From Astrothelium macrocarpum (lineage: Eukaryota > Ascomycota > Dothideomycetes > Trypetheliales > Trypetheliaceae), in NCBI GenBank assembly GCA_021030915.1, contig JAGEMR010000025.1, positions 62,001-126,000 on the forward strand: DNA of 64,000 bases, in the 5' to 3' direction. The position numbers and the translations under genes are program-made. Positions 47,151 to 57,675 of the stretch are shown here, in pieces. The notes below the pieces were generated by a model that was given only the letters and a program-made list of their open reading frames with translations, made no database searches and was not told where the DNA came from. Every line of letters starts with the position of its first letter. Positions within the stretch are counted from its first letter, which is position 1.

Positions 47151-47752
47151 TCAGATAGAAAATCTCTTTAACACCCCAAATGGTTCAATCAATTTTACGG
47201 TTTGCCGCCTCTTGAATCTCATATAGGCAGCATTCTTCACATCTCTCAAGCGCCTCCCCTCCTTCACCAGTAGCTCATTTCTAGCTTTCATATCCGCAAC
47301 CCGGCTCTTAAAAACCGCCTTTTGAGAGCAATCTAACGTCATGGCTCCGTTATTTGAGTGGTTTTCTGCGTTCTGACTTATTTTGGATAGGTGGAGCATG
47401 CAATTGTCGAGCATCTTCTTAAGAACATTGAGGTTTCGAGTGTCGCGTTCATACTCGATGAGCGCCTCGAGGTTAAAGAATTGGCTTTTAAGAAGGGTAA
47501 TAGTATTTTCGTGTCGTACTTTCGCGTCTACCATCTAATTGGTAGATTGGCCAACTCTTTGTATGGATAGTTGTCAGACGAGGAGAGTAAGATGCAAAGT
47601 TCCCACATCCGTGTCAAAAAAAGAAAGACACGTCTAGGACTGTGTTTGATGGTTGATGATACTATGGAGGAGGGGGGCTTTTTACTCACTTGCGAAGCCA
47701 GCTTTGCCTGCTGTGCTTCCCTTTTCTCATTGAACTTGAACATGCTGGCCAT
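47151..47752 (-). CDS. Small coiled-coil hypothetical protein
   Basis: Two exons (47690-47752 and 47151-47534; intron of 155 bases with GTGAGT donor and TTAG acceptor) give 148 residues. The product is charged and helical: FNEKREAQQAKLASQ, then KSQFFNLEALIEYERDTRNLNVLKKMLDN, and a C-terminal KARNELLVKEGRRLRDVKNAA. No known domain is recognised. It lies upstream of the AflR-like relic in the same order and direction as a small ORF (57637-57942) lies upstream of the intact AflR-like gene. The intron is long for this locus, so the model is moderate only. Confidence 0.45.
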
Positions 47753-50012
47753 TACTTCGGCGGCGGATATTTTTATCTTCCGTTGAAGTTGAGCCGAGCG
47801 AGGGAGGGAGAGAATCGACTACGGAGGGCCCGGATTTCTAAGCTGGTGGTTAATGAGTTATCTAGCATTTGGCAGCAGACGAGGCTACAACTGGTGAATA
47901 TCCCTTCGAGTTATTCGACATCTTAGCAAGCTTTATAACTACAATGGTGAACTTTAATTAATTTAATATTATATAATAATTAATAGTAATCAGCTAGACT
48001 TGAACGAAGAAGTTGCTGCTGTAGGAGACTTATGTAACGCGTGCAGGAGTAAGTTAGTTATATGATATGTTCCTCTCATATGCTTGCCTTTCACCGACGT
48101 TTAAACCCCCACGCTGCATAACTATTCTGTGCCCATACAATTAGTACATTGGCAACAAAGCTAGGTAAGTAATGCTAAGATATGCTATCTTATACTTAAT
48201 GCGCATTTCTTAATCGAATTGACTATGTGGCGCGTAGGAAAATGCTACATTAGTGACTACCGAGTAGTGCTTAATTATAATAAAGCATATTAGTCCAACC
48301 AAAGATCGGAGAAAACCAGGAGAATAAGAAAAGGCTTCTACTATCAGGAGTGCACATAGAAATAAATTAATGAATTCTCGTCAGTCACTAAAAGTCCTCT
48401 AAGCTAATATTGTGGTGATAAGTTTCGGATGAGTTTCGGTCACTTACCAGGAAGTGAGGATGCTTATGATTCAATCAAGGCAGTGTCACGACGATGTTCA
48501 ATTACTAAAATATTAGTTGGATCTCATATCTACCTAGATAGTTCTGGTTTCTGGCACCCCAACAAGCGTTATGGAGAGATGGTAGGAAGAAATAGTTTTA
48601 ATAGGTTCGGCAAGCAATTTGGACGAGACACAATTAGTGTTCAATAAATCATGATCTAGACTAATATCCAGTATAAAACACCAACATTGAGGCTTCTTGT
48701 ACTGTAGTTAAGAAATAAGCAGTTGTCTTCCTTGATATTGCTTGGGAAGCTACCTTCGTCAGCGCTCTCCAATCCTTGACGATTGAGGAGATTTTCTCTT
48801 GAAGTTCTTTGTCGGTGGGTGTAAGTGGGATTGGTTTGGAGAACTGGATTGATTGTATTGTGTGTGTGTGACTGTCGACTCTGTGTAGTGTAGAGGTGCC
48901 TGAGCAAGCCTTATGTACATGTGGAGGGAGTAGTCATGTGATGACTAGGGGTCCTCCTGCTTACAGTGGGGAATACATTGTTGAGAGTGGTGACCTTTGT
49001 TGAAGGAAGCTGCTCTATTGTGGTAGCCATTACCTCATTGGTCAATGCGTACATAGCCATCTCTTCCTCCTTTGAGGAACCTAGCTTCTTAGACTTGCAA
49101 TACATGCTTTCAACTCTTTATTTCAACAACTTTGTTGAATCAGAGGACATGGCCGCGATCGATTATTTCGCCAGATGGTAGTTTTATATCTTTGTCTGAC
49201 GCCTCTTCCAGAGATTTAGACACTGTGTTGACTTTGGATTGCCAAATCATATGGGTCTTTCACTCAGGACACATTCTTCTCATTCTTCTCATTCCCTCTG
49301 CTTCTTCCCGTTCTGGCAATATGGGCACTCCTGCGTCCAAACTTTCATATCGACTTGGTCTTCATATATATGCTCCTCTACCATTTCGTTAGCTGAGCTG
49401 GAGTTGTGTCTGTGAGAAATAGTTGAGGTAAACGCGAGCTTCTGAGACAAGATTCAAAATGAGCTTTGGGGTGGCTATTGGATCTAGTCAGTGGTGTTGA
49501 AGTGTTGGAAGAATGCCAGGTGATTGAAATCATTAGTTATGGTCTCACCACCATTGACGCCGTCTGGATCGAATTCTTTATATGTAAGAACTACTTAAGG
49601 AAAACGAAGGCAAATCAGAAGAGAGCTTGAAGAAAGATGTATTCCTAGGCCAAGAGCACCTAATTCAATATTCATTGTTATATTTAGTGGCTCCAGCTTG
49701 TATCTTTTCATTTCATAAATACTGAGCCTGATTTATCCCGCCTCAGGGTTTTTGTCACACTATAGCAACATCCCATGCCCTGTTCCAGTCCGAATTTCTT
49801 GCATCTTCCACCAAGAGCTGGATTGCATCATCTCTACTGGTACTTGAAGGTTGGAGTCACTCACTTCCGCCGACACTAAGGAAAGCGGAATTGAAGAATG
49901 AGCGTCCATTGACAAAGTTGGCTTTTCTCCATATCTGCGTCCCAGATATATCATTTGTATATCCACTTCTAAGATTGCATACTCTAGCACTGGGTACATT
50001 ATAGCAAACCCA
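47753..50012. other. AT-rich intergenic region with solo LTR
   Basis: These 2.3 kb are non-coding to the eye, AT-rich at 47940-48420, with short open frames lacking motifs. The one interpretable element is the solo LTR at 48998-49128. A CA-repeat-like stretch occurs near 48860-48880 (TGTGTGTGTG). Confidence 0.45.
48998..49128 (-). mobile_element. Solo LTR of a retrotransposon
   Basis: On the minus strand the element starts TGTTGAA and ends TTCAACA, a perfect 7-base terminal inverted repeat. It shares a GAGGAAGAGATG block, a TATGTACGC block, TGAGGTAAT and GCAGCTTCCTTCAA with the copy at 58888-59027. Flanking bases ACCTT (48993-48997) and ACTTT (49129-49133) look like a 5-bp target-site duplication with one C/T change. 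Internal retrotransposon genes are absent. Confidence 0.75.
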
Positions 50013-51726
50013 TCACTTCGCCTGACTGTTAAGCTTCCTGTCCATGGTCACTCTCCACTTCGGACCCCGAAACTGAAGCAGAGCAATAGCTGGAAGGATA
50101 GTCACAAGTGAAAACAGACTAACCATAGTTGTCGTCCAACCGACTCCCATAGCGTTGATAAGGGGTTGGGTGACAACGGCGGCAATAAACGACAAGATGT
50201 TGCGCACAAAATTGTTGAGAGCAAGGCCGCTCGATGTCCGCTTCGGGGTGAACTCAGTGAGCGCGGTGGCGATGGCGCCGTAGAGGATCATGCCAAAGAT
50301 TCCAAATAATACGAGGGCAACCGCACCCACGGCCCAGTTCACGCCTTTGTCAATTGCCCAGCCGAACCAAATGAAACACGCTGGGTAGAATACAGCGCCT
50401 ATCCACATGTTCTCCTTCATACGGTCTTCGGGTAGGTATTTGGGCTTGCCGTCCTCGCCTACTCGTCCCGCTTTCGTGGCCTCACGCTTCATGATGTAGT
50501 CGAGCCAACGGCCACCAAAAACCGAAGCGATTGCGTACCCGATTGTTGGTGCAAGATACAACGTCCCTAGTATCGTTTCACCGAAGTTGTAGGGTGCGAA
50601 GGGGAAGGTTGCTTGAAGCTCAACATATCCCACGAACACGACGCCAAAGCTAATACCTGCGGCATAAACGGCCACGAGGATGGCTGGGTGACGCAGAAGG
50701 CCCAAGATCTTGAGCGGCTTGACACAATCATACAGAAAGCTGCCAATTGTGAGCTTGGGCTTAGGCCCTTCATCCTCGCTTTTCACGGCCTTCCGCTTGA
50801 CAGTCTCGGGAAGACAAAACAGGATAAGGGTAAGCACCACGCCGCCAAACACGGTGAGGTACCACTGGATGCTTCGCCAGCCAAAAGCTCCGGTCAGGGC
50901 ACCGCCAATAATAGGAGCAAGGCCAGGACCGCAAAGGGGACCTAGCATAAAGATGCCCATGGCCTTGCCGCGCTCCTTTGGTTCCCAGATATCGGCAATG
51001 GTACCAGAACCAACAGACTGAACGGAAGCAGCAGCACCACCCATAAGAAGGCGAAAGACGACGAACATGCCCATGTCAACACTGACTGCGGCAATGGCGG
51101 AGAATATTACAAAAAAAGCGAAAGACACGATGTAGATTGATCGCCGACCAAACGCTTCTGAATACTCGGACCTGCAAAAGACGGTTAGTACCGAGGCGAC
51201 AAAGGAGACTCGCAACGAAGATTACTCACCACCACAAGGGAGTTATTGCCATAGACAGCATGTAGAATGCAAGTGACAGATTTGCTACAGATGGTGTCAC
51301 GTGAAAATGGTCCGCCAATGGATGTAGAGCAGCTAATCAATCAACTTGGTCAGCTAGGAACTCATACATTTTCTGCAGCCATGGCTATCCTGAAAGGAAA
51401 AGCTTCAGGTACTTACGATAGAGGATAGAGGAGCCGGTAGACGATGTCGTGCCGGCCAAGGCGACGATAGAGGTGAATAGCCATTTCTTGCCATTGCTGT
51501 ATTCGATAGGATTTGTGACCTCGGAAACGATTGCGATGCTTGCCAAGATTCCTCGGCGCTGAGACCGGGGGACGATTTCTGCCTGCTTGGGCTGTGCAAG
51601 TGTCTCGACATCGGAAACCGTCTCTTCCTTGGTAGAGACCTGTCCAGAAGACTCCAGCTCATTCTCTGCTGGCATTGAATTGTGAATGGTCTCTGGAACA
51701 GCGGACATCTTTTCTGATTCTGACAT
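50013..51726 (-). CDS. MFS transporter (DHA1-like drug:H+ antiporter)
   Basis: Three exons (51417-51726, 51230-51332, 50013-51171) give 523 residues. The ATG at 51726 was chosen over an upstream non-ATG frame start. A hydrophilic N-terminus of about 80 residues precedes NPIEYSNGKKW, typical of fungal DHA1 proteins. About twelve hydrophobic segments follow. The family A-like motif is in SEYSEAFGRRSIY, and GTIADIWEPKERGKAMGIFMLGPLCGPGLAPIIGG marks the drug-antiporter motif C region. The central cytosolic loop carries VKRKAVKSEDEGPKPK. Expected at the plasma membrane, it could export the cluster product and give self-protection. It is divergent from the SnoaL-like gene, which supports cluster membership. 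Confidence 0.9.
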
Positions 51727-52560
51727 TGCGTCTGCTGTAGTCTGAATTGATTTGGGGGAGAAAAGATTCAACCAGAACGATAGAGAGCTTGAAAGGTCAA
51801 AAAACCCATTACAGTTGCTTATGTTACAGTCCTATTCACACTTTTATCACCACATTTTTCGGAGGTATGCTTTTAACTCATAACTCCGAGCCTTGCCTCC
51901 GTAGAACTACCCTAACCTCCAGGGTGTTAGTATTAATTTTGCAGATCCTAGATGTGGAGTGCACGGGCCTCAGTACGACTGATTCGTGACCGGTGCCACA
52001 AATCCATTTACGGTATATGTGCCGAGGGACTAATAAGCGTTGTACTCCCGTCCCAGCCCCGGGCTTATGCGACGGGTTCCTAGCTCGGGCTGAAGAAGTT
52101 GGAATCTCTAATAATGCTCTCGAGCGCCCGTGTTTTCTCACACCACGCTGCTTTCGCATCACTAGACTGCGGATTTGACCCCGGGACTGCCGAGTTGAGA
52201 TAAAGCTTGCTTATTCGCAGAAAGCTTGGCTCAAAGCAGCGTGAGTTTGCGGTCAAGCTCCAACAACAGCGATTCTGATTGGTTCATCCGACAGCTGACG
52301 GGTCGTCACTACGGGGTACAGCGGAGGAAGACCATCACAAACGGGTCTCTTATTCGCCTTGTTCAATGTTCCGAGTCTTGATTCTTTCACTGCGTTGACT
52401 GAACGAGCTCTGTAGTTTCATCAATTTCCTATCTTATATATACGTAATCTGCTGCCATCACGTCTTCACCTCCCTTTGGTGATTCTTTGTATGCCATTGG
52501 TCCAACTCGCACACTATTGATACTGGTCATTCCCTTACCTTGGATCTTCACATCAACATC
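51727..52560. other. Divergent promoter region of MFS and SnoaL-like genes
   Basis: 834 bases without coding sequence. A TATATATAC stretch (about 52434-52442) lies some 120 bases before the SnoaL-like ATG. No TCG-N5-CGA match was noticed. Confidence 0.45.
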
Positions 52561-53079
52561 ATGGCGACGCCTGAAGTCAAACCCTGGGTGATGCCTGAGG
52601 ACATGAAACTTCCACTCATCATATCACCACCATCACCCAGCGATCGCGACGCCATCGAGGACACCCTCCACCGCATGATTATGGGCCTGGACACAAACGA
52701 TCCCGACATGTTTGATTCTGCGCTGGCGGAAGATGCCAAGTGGGAGTTGCACGTCAAGACGCTGCAGAGCCGCAAGGAGATACACGAGCAGAGCTACGAC
52801 GTGGACATCATCAAACTCGACACCACCCATTACGTCAGCAACATCCGTATCCATATGACAGACGACGGCGCCGGGGCATCTGTGTCGGCGATGTACGAAG
52901 CACACCACTATCGTGGCGGGAGAGGAACTATTCCCGGTGCGGCGCGTTATTCCACCGGCGGCATTTACTTCCTGAGGCTCATCAAACTTGAGAATGAACC
53001 GGGTCGATGGAGGATCAACTTCTCGAAAATGAAACCCATTTGGACGGAAGGAGATCGCTTACTAGTGATGCAACACTGA
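52561..53079 (+). CDS. SnoaL-like / NTF2-fold protein
   Basis: A single exon of 172 residues starts at the ATG after a run of CATCAACATC. The frame is open a little further upstream but has no earlier ATG. The sequence follows the NTF2-like pattern: an N-terminal helix with DRDAIEDTLHRMIMGLDTNDPDMFDSALAEDAKW, a short helix, then strands THYVSNIRIHM, VSAMYEAHHY and a closing GRWRINFSKMKPIW. SnoaL-like proteins act as small cyclases, dehydratases or isomerases in aromatic polyketide pathways. The exact reaction cannot be read here. It is divergent from the MFS gene and precedes the second P450, consistent with a tailoring role. Confidence 0.85.
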   Translation: MATPEVKPWVMPEDMKLPLIISPPSPSDRDAIEDTLHRMIMGLDTNDPDMFDSALAEDAKWELHVKTLQSRKEIHEQSYDVDIIKLDTTHYVSNIRIHMTDDGAGASVSAMYEAHHYRGGRGTIPGAARYSTGGIYFLRLIKLENEPGRWRINFSKMKPIWTEGDRLLVMQH

Positions 53080-54213
53080 TTGGTTGACTGTCTTGTTTGG
53101 TTGATGGTTAGTCGGTGTCCTGTATAGAAACATCATAGCAAGGGTCTGGAGGACGTAGCATAGCCCAATCGACATTGATCGATGGCCTCCAAAATTTATT
53201 TTCTTGTAAATACCTCGTGAATACGAATCAACTATTCTGTGACGCTGTGTACCGTTAGTCCCGAGAAGATTGGGGTTGAGCTAGGAAGGGATTAACAAGT
53301 TCAATCACACGTTACCTGCGGGAAAGAACTGCTGTTTACCGCACAGAGGGCTAGAATGGATTAGTTTTGGCTTTCCACAAACTTTAATGATAAGGTCAAT
53401 TATTTACTCTCAGTGGGAGGATTATGTACTTCACATGGGCCCCTCCCCTCCCCTGAGTATGTGCCTAACGGGACTAACCACGGAACTCGCAACACTGTAC
53501 ACCACACAAAATTTGACAGGAACGAAGGAAGGACTTTTTCATTTCTGTGAAGGAATGTACCGTACTGTGGAAAAAAATTTCTAGTGGGTCCGGCCAATAT
53601 CTCTTTTCTGACACGGGAATCAAAGATACAGCCCGATTGGCCAGACAAGACAAGATACCTCCACCCGGACGCGCCTGCATGGCTGCCTAGATCCAACAAC
53701 GTACTGTCCCGTATTTGGAATAAAATGGCAAGTCGCTGTGAGATCAGCACATCAACGGAGTAATTGCACCAATTCTTGCTCGATTGTTACGTCTGCAAGG
53801 GGTTTAGATCTATGTAAGTTTGCGATATACTGTAATACTTGGTTACGTATTCGTTAAAATATGCCCGTGGGATTATTCCAAGTATTTGTAGGATATCAGG
53901 GGTAGAGGGCTACAAATTAAGATAATGGCGAGGGTCGGAGTGTTTGCCCGGGTAATGGAAGCTCGACCACAGCATATCTCAGAAGAGCTCGGGTTAGTGA
54001 TGAACAATAGTCAGGATGATAAACCGATCGTGATCTTGCGATTTGTGCTGTGCAGGTATCGGATTTAAGACGCGAGCCACTGAATAACACGCTATATAAG
54101 GTCTACGTTCAGACTCCAGTGATGTAAGCACGGCTGACGGTTTTTCTCTTTCAGAAGACTTGTCGGATGTCATTGCTAGGTTGGATCAACCTCCAGGCCT
54201 AAAAATCAAGAAT
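53080..54213. other. Intergenic region upstream of second P450
   Basis: 1.1 kb without recognised coding sequence. It should contain the 3' UTR of the SnoaL-like gene and the promoter of P450 2 (a TATATAAGG stretch lies at about 54092-54100). Confidence 0.45.
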
Positions 54214-55854
54214 ATGGCCTCACCTATAGCCATCCTTGAGGAGAACAAGTTTTTATCTCTTGCTGTCCTACTAAGCGGTTTAGCTATTTTATTATGGCTA
54301 CGACGCGACCGCAGACTTGATACTGTGCCAGGTCCGAAAACACCTTTTCCTCTGATTGGTATTGGTTTTACCCTCCCAGTCCATTCTCCTTCGCTATTCC
54401 ACCAGTGGGCGCTGCAATATGGAGATATCTTCAAGATCCGCGTGTTTTGGTATAATTTCATCTTCATCAACACGCCGGATGCTGTTCGAGAAATCCTGGA
54501 GAAACAGGCCCGCGTTACATCCTCCAAAGCGCCGACACCGATGAGCCATGATATCATCACAGGCGGCAAGCGGATGCCAACGATGCCGTACGGGCCTCAC
54601 TGGCGTGCTCAGCGGTCACTAGTACAAGTCATAACCACCGTCCCTATGACAGCAACCTTTCAACCAAGTCAGGAGTTTGAAGCAAAACAACTGCTCTTTG
54701 ATCTGGCCACCAAGAATGAGAATGAACTGGACTATTACTCACATATGCGTCGCTATGCCTTTAGCATCATTATGACCAACACCTTTGGCGAGCGCGTGAA
54801 GGACTCGGAACACCCAGATATGGTTACCTCGATGAAAAGTCAAGAACTACTCCGATCAACTATGAAGCCGTTTTCCTTTATTGTCGATGAGTTGCCCCCG
54901 CTGCAAAGACTCCCGTCCTGGTTGCAACCTGGCCGTAAAAGGGCGGAGAAGATTGGAAAGCATGTCTTGGATGCCAAGATGGAGCTGTGGCGGCGTACCG
55001 AGAAGCAGTTCGAGGCCGGCAAAGCTCCACATTGTTATGCACGCGAGATGCTCGAGAAGAAACAAACATGGTACAACGCAGGACTGAATGATGAAGACCT
55101 GGCCTGGGTAGCTGGAGGATTGATCGAGGCAGGCTTCGAGACATCCGCCGCTGCACTTAATACCCTGATAATTTACCTGGCGGCCAACCCAACAATTCAG
55201 GAGAAAGCGCATGAGGAGCTCTTGCGAGTCTGCGGCGCGAACCGCATGCCCACGTTTGCCGACATGCACAATCTACCTTACGTTCGCGCCTGCGTCAAGG
55301 AGGTCTTACGTATCAACCCTATGCTGATTCCAGGCGTACGGCACTTCACCGACACAGATATTACGTACAAAAACCACGTTATCCCTAAAGGCACAGTGTT
55401 GATTACCAATACATCATTCCTTCACTTCGACCCCAACCGTTACGACAACCCGTTTGAATTCATGCCTGAACGGTATCTTAATCACAAGCTGTACAGCTCC
55501 GAGTACGCGGCTATGAGCGACCCTTACGCACGCGACCACTTCATCTTTAGCGCCGGTAGGAGGGTGTGTCCAGGTGCACGCCTCGCCGAAAACTCCCTCG
55601 ATATTGCAGTAGCCAGCATCCTCTGGGCTTTTGAAATACGTCCGTCACTCGTGAACGGCGTCGAGGCTAAGGTAGATGTGAATAATGCATTTGTCGCCGG
55701 GCCTCACCACATCCCGAAAGCTCTCAACACTCGGTTTGTCCCGAGGGACGAGGTGAGGTCAAGACTTATCCACGAGCAGTGGGAGGTCGCCAAGAGGGAC
55801 GGTTATGAGCTGAGAGGCTTCCAGGTTGATCTGGACGGAGTAGCGAAAGACTAA
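54214..55854 (+). CDS. Cytochrome P450 monooxygenase 2
   Basis: A single exon of 546 residues. The ATG at 54214 was chosen because it precedes the usual N-terminal anchor (SLAVLLSGLAILLWL) and proline hinge (VPGPKTPFPLIG); the frame is open further upstream but has no earlier ATG. The helix-C region is WRAQRSLVQV, the I-helix AGFETSAAALNTL, ExxR is KEVLRINPM, PERY is followed by the haem loop FSAGRRVCPGARLAEN. In spacing it resembles fungal family members that oxidise aromatic polyketides, such as OrdA-type enzymes (weak inference). ER membrane. It lies between the SnoaL-like gene and the AflR-like regulator, so cluster membership is likely. Confidence 0.9.
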   Translation: MASPIAILEENKFLSLAVLLSGLAILLWLRRDRRLDTVPGPKTPFPLIGIGFTLPVHSPSLFHQWALQYGDIFKIRVFWYNFIFINTPDAVREILEKQARVTSSKAPTPMSHDIITGGKRMPTMPYGPHWRAQRSLVQVITTVPMTATFQPSQEFEAKQLLFDLATKNENELDYYSHMRRYAFSIIMTNTFGERVKDSEHPDMVTSMKSQELLRSTMKPFSFIVDELPPLQRLPSWLQPGRKRAEKIGKHVLDAKMELWRRTEKQFEAGKAPHCYAREMLEKKQTWYNAGLNDEDLAWVAGGLIEAGFETSAAALNTLIIYLAANPTIQEKAHEELLRVCGANRMPTFADMHNLPYVRACVKEVLRINPMLIPGVRHFTDTDITYKNHVIPKGTVLITNTSFLHFDPNRYDNPFEFMPERYLNHKLYSSEYAAMSDPYARDHFIFSAGRRVCPGARLAENSLDIAVASILWAFEIRPSLVNGVEAKVDVNNAFVAGPHHIPKALNTRFVPRDEVRSRLIHEQWEVAKRDGYELRGFQVDLDGVAKD

Positions 55855-56157
55855 GTACAATGAACCTATTTCACCGTTTTACTCTAACGGCTACAGTGCG
55901 ATTATTGCGAGATTTCCACTTTGACATTAGGATGTGGTGTACGAGGGTAGACTTAATTAAGTTACGCACATGTATCATACAGAATCTCATGAAATTTGTC
56001 TATCAAACAGACCCGAAGGTAGTGTATCCGCAAGAAGTGGCCGCCGACCTTACGAAAATTCGCCTCCGCCCTTCCTTGCCTCCTTTTTTGTTTTGTTCAA
56101 CCAATTAAAAAATAATGCAGAAGTGCATAGGAGAGAAATTGCATTTCTTTCTTTCTT
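55855..56157. other. Convergent gap between P450 2 and regulator
   Basis: 303 bases with the 3' ends of both convergent genes. Nothing else is seen. Confidence 0.45.
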
Positions 56158-57483
56158 TTAAGCGTTTAATTCCCTGAGTCTATTTCTAATGATGTCTGTG
56201 ACTCTCGAGTGCTCGTCTCTGAGCCATGCCGCGAGATTTTGATGTAACCTACGCAAATTGGTGCCGCCAGAATGCTCCACTATCACATTGTCGTTGCATT
56301 TATATGATGCAATTTTATCGATCAGACCGGTCACTGCTCGCAGCTCGCCGGCCAGTAGTTGTATATTTAGAGCAGACTCTACCCTAGGATCATCCACCCT
56401 GAACTTGCCGATGGAAATTCTCGCCATTGCCACCGAATCGGTTTGCGATATAAATGGGCTCCTCGTGGTTGAGGAATTAGCTGCGTACTGGCAGCGCGTA
56501 AGGATTGTCGAGATGAGTGACGCATATAACATCATCAGGTAAGGCGAGGCAGCACACGTGCAGTCCAAGAGGGAATGGAGCCGTTCAATGGCCTTGCGGT
56601 TTAGAAGCAGTACTTGGTCGAATGACGCTCCATGCCCACCGTCATTCCTGCTGTCAAAATATGGTGTTGCTTCATGTGCCGATGCCGATCCAAGCTCCCT
56701 CTGCCGAGACAGTGAAAGTGCAACCTTCCCAGTTTGTTGCGTCTTGGAGTCAGAGCTGGAGTTGGAATTGGTGAAGAGTGACGTCCCCAGTAGTTCCTGC
56801 GCTTCCCGGTGACAATCATGGTCTTTTCCGCGAATAGACGAGCTGACATGACGTACGCCTCCGATGTTGGGTAGACGTTGGCCGTTTATATCACAGCCTG
56901 AAAGGTCGAAACCGTCATATGTTTCGAAGCGGTGTATGCTGGCTGTGACAGTGTCAAAGTTGTCCGGAGACATCGATTCTCCGAAAGCCAGAGATGGGTG
57001 AACACTCGAGTTGAGAGATGTGGTTAACATGTCGTCTGGGTAGCCGAAGTCCATGTTGAACATTTCGTGATCAATGTCGTTGCTGTGGTTGCTAGTACCG
57101 TTGCTATTGCTGTTGCTGTTGCTGTTGCTGTTGGTATTGCTGTTGCTGGTGCTGGTGCTGGTGCTGTTGCTGTTGCTGTTGCTGTTGCTGGTGCTGTTGC
57201 TGGTGCTGGTGCTGGTGCTGTTGCTATTACTATTGCTACTGCTGTTGCCGGTACTAATGCTGAGGCTGGTGTTTCCACCATTGTGGGACCTATCCTTGCG
57301 CGGCTTTCCTGTCTTTCTGGAAATGCTGTATGTACATGTGATGCCACGAGCCAGGCAGCGGCCGCATTCAGGAAGTTGTCGATCACATTTTCCTTTAACA
57401 GCACCGCAACCATCACAGCTCAGCCGCATCTTCGGCTGCCGCGGTGGGTTTTGAGAACTATGAGGCGTCATGTACATTGTCAT
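56158..57483 (-). CDS. AflR-like Zn2Cys6 transcription factor
   Basis: A single exon of 441 residues. The binuclear cluster is at residues about 23-50 with six Cys in C-x2-C-x6-C-x6-C-x2-C-x6-C spacing (CDGCGAVKGKC, then ECGRCLARGITC), followed by a basic RKTGKPRKDR segment. About 60 residues of Asn/Ser/Thr repeats come next. The C-terminal third has the AflR-type regulatory region: LLLNRKAIERLHSLLDCTC, YLMMLYASLISTILTRCQYAA and IGKFRVDDPRVESALNIQLL. AflR relatives activate aromatic polyketide clusters from a nuclear position. It is the only intact pathway-specific regulator in the window and the likely switch for the PKS cluster. A degraded second copy lies near 46.8 kb. Confidence 0.9.
   Translation of the reverse strand: MTMYMTPHSSQNPPRQPKMRLSCDGCGAVKGKCDRQLPECGRCLARGITCTYSISRKTGKPRKDRSHNGGNTSLSISTGNSSSNSNSNSTSTSTSNSTSNSNSNSNSTSTSTSNSNTNSNSNSNSNSNGTSNHSNDIDHEMFNMDFGYPDDMLTTSLNSSVHPSLAFGESMSPDNFDTVTASIHRFETYDGFDLSGCDINGQRLPNIGGVRHVSSSIRGKDHDCHREAQELLGTSLFTNSNSSSDSKTQQTGKVALSLSRQRELGSASAHEATPYFDSRNDGGHGASFDQVLLLNRKAIERLHSLLDCTCAASPYLMMLYASLISTILTRCQYAANSSTTRSPFISQTDSVAMARISIGKFRVDDPRVESALNIQLLAGELRAVTGLIDKIASYKCNDNVIVEHSGGTNLRRLHQNLAAWLRDEHSRVTDIIRNRLRELNA
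57085..57266 (-). repeat. Triplet repeat coding Asn/Ser/Thr tract in the regulator
   Basis: Trinucleotide-rich sequence (GCTGTTGCTGTT on the plus strand; AAC/AGC/ACC codons on the coding strand) encodes a 60-residue run of Asn, Ser and Thr between the zinc cluster and the regulatory domain. It stays in frame and is likely length-variable. Confidence 0.9.
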
Positions 57484-57500
57484 GATCTTGTTGTGGGACA

Positions 57501-57675
57501 GCGGCAGCTGAATGTAATGCTCTCAGGTAGATTGAGGAAAATACATTTGCTTATCTGCGGGAGAGTGAGTCTTCGTTTAGGTAAGGGCGGCAGCTGAATG
57601 TTATGCTCTCAGGTCGATTCAGGAAAAAATATTTGCTTATCTGCGGGAGAGTCTTCCTTTAGGTAAGGGCGGCAG
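57501..57675. repeat. Two-copy tandem repeat upstream of the regulator
   Basis: Units begin GCGGCAGCTGAATGT at 57501 and 57587, with a third partial GCGGCAG at 57669 (unit lengths 86 and 82). Each carries ATGCTCTCAGGT, TTGCTTATCTGCGGGAGAGT and a TTTAGGTAAGG end. It starts 18 bases before the ATG of the AflR-like gene, so it forms its immediate 5' region and may affect its promoter. Confidence 0.85.

Noticed and set aside
48429..48647. 72-codon plus-strand open frame
   Set aside because: Short, isolated and without recognised sequence; not enough to call a gene.
57067..57597. Plus-strand frames coding long Leu or Val/Ala runs
   Set aside because: They are translations of the triplet repeat opposite the Asn/Ser tract of the AflR-like gene.
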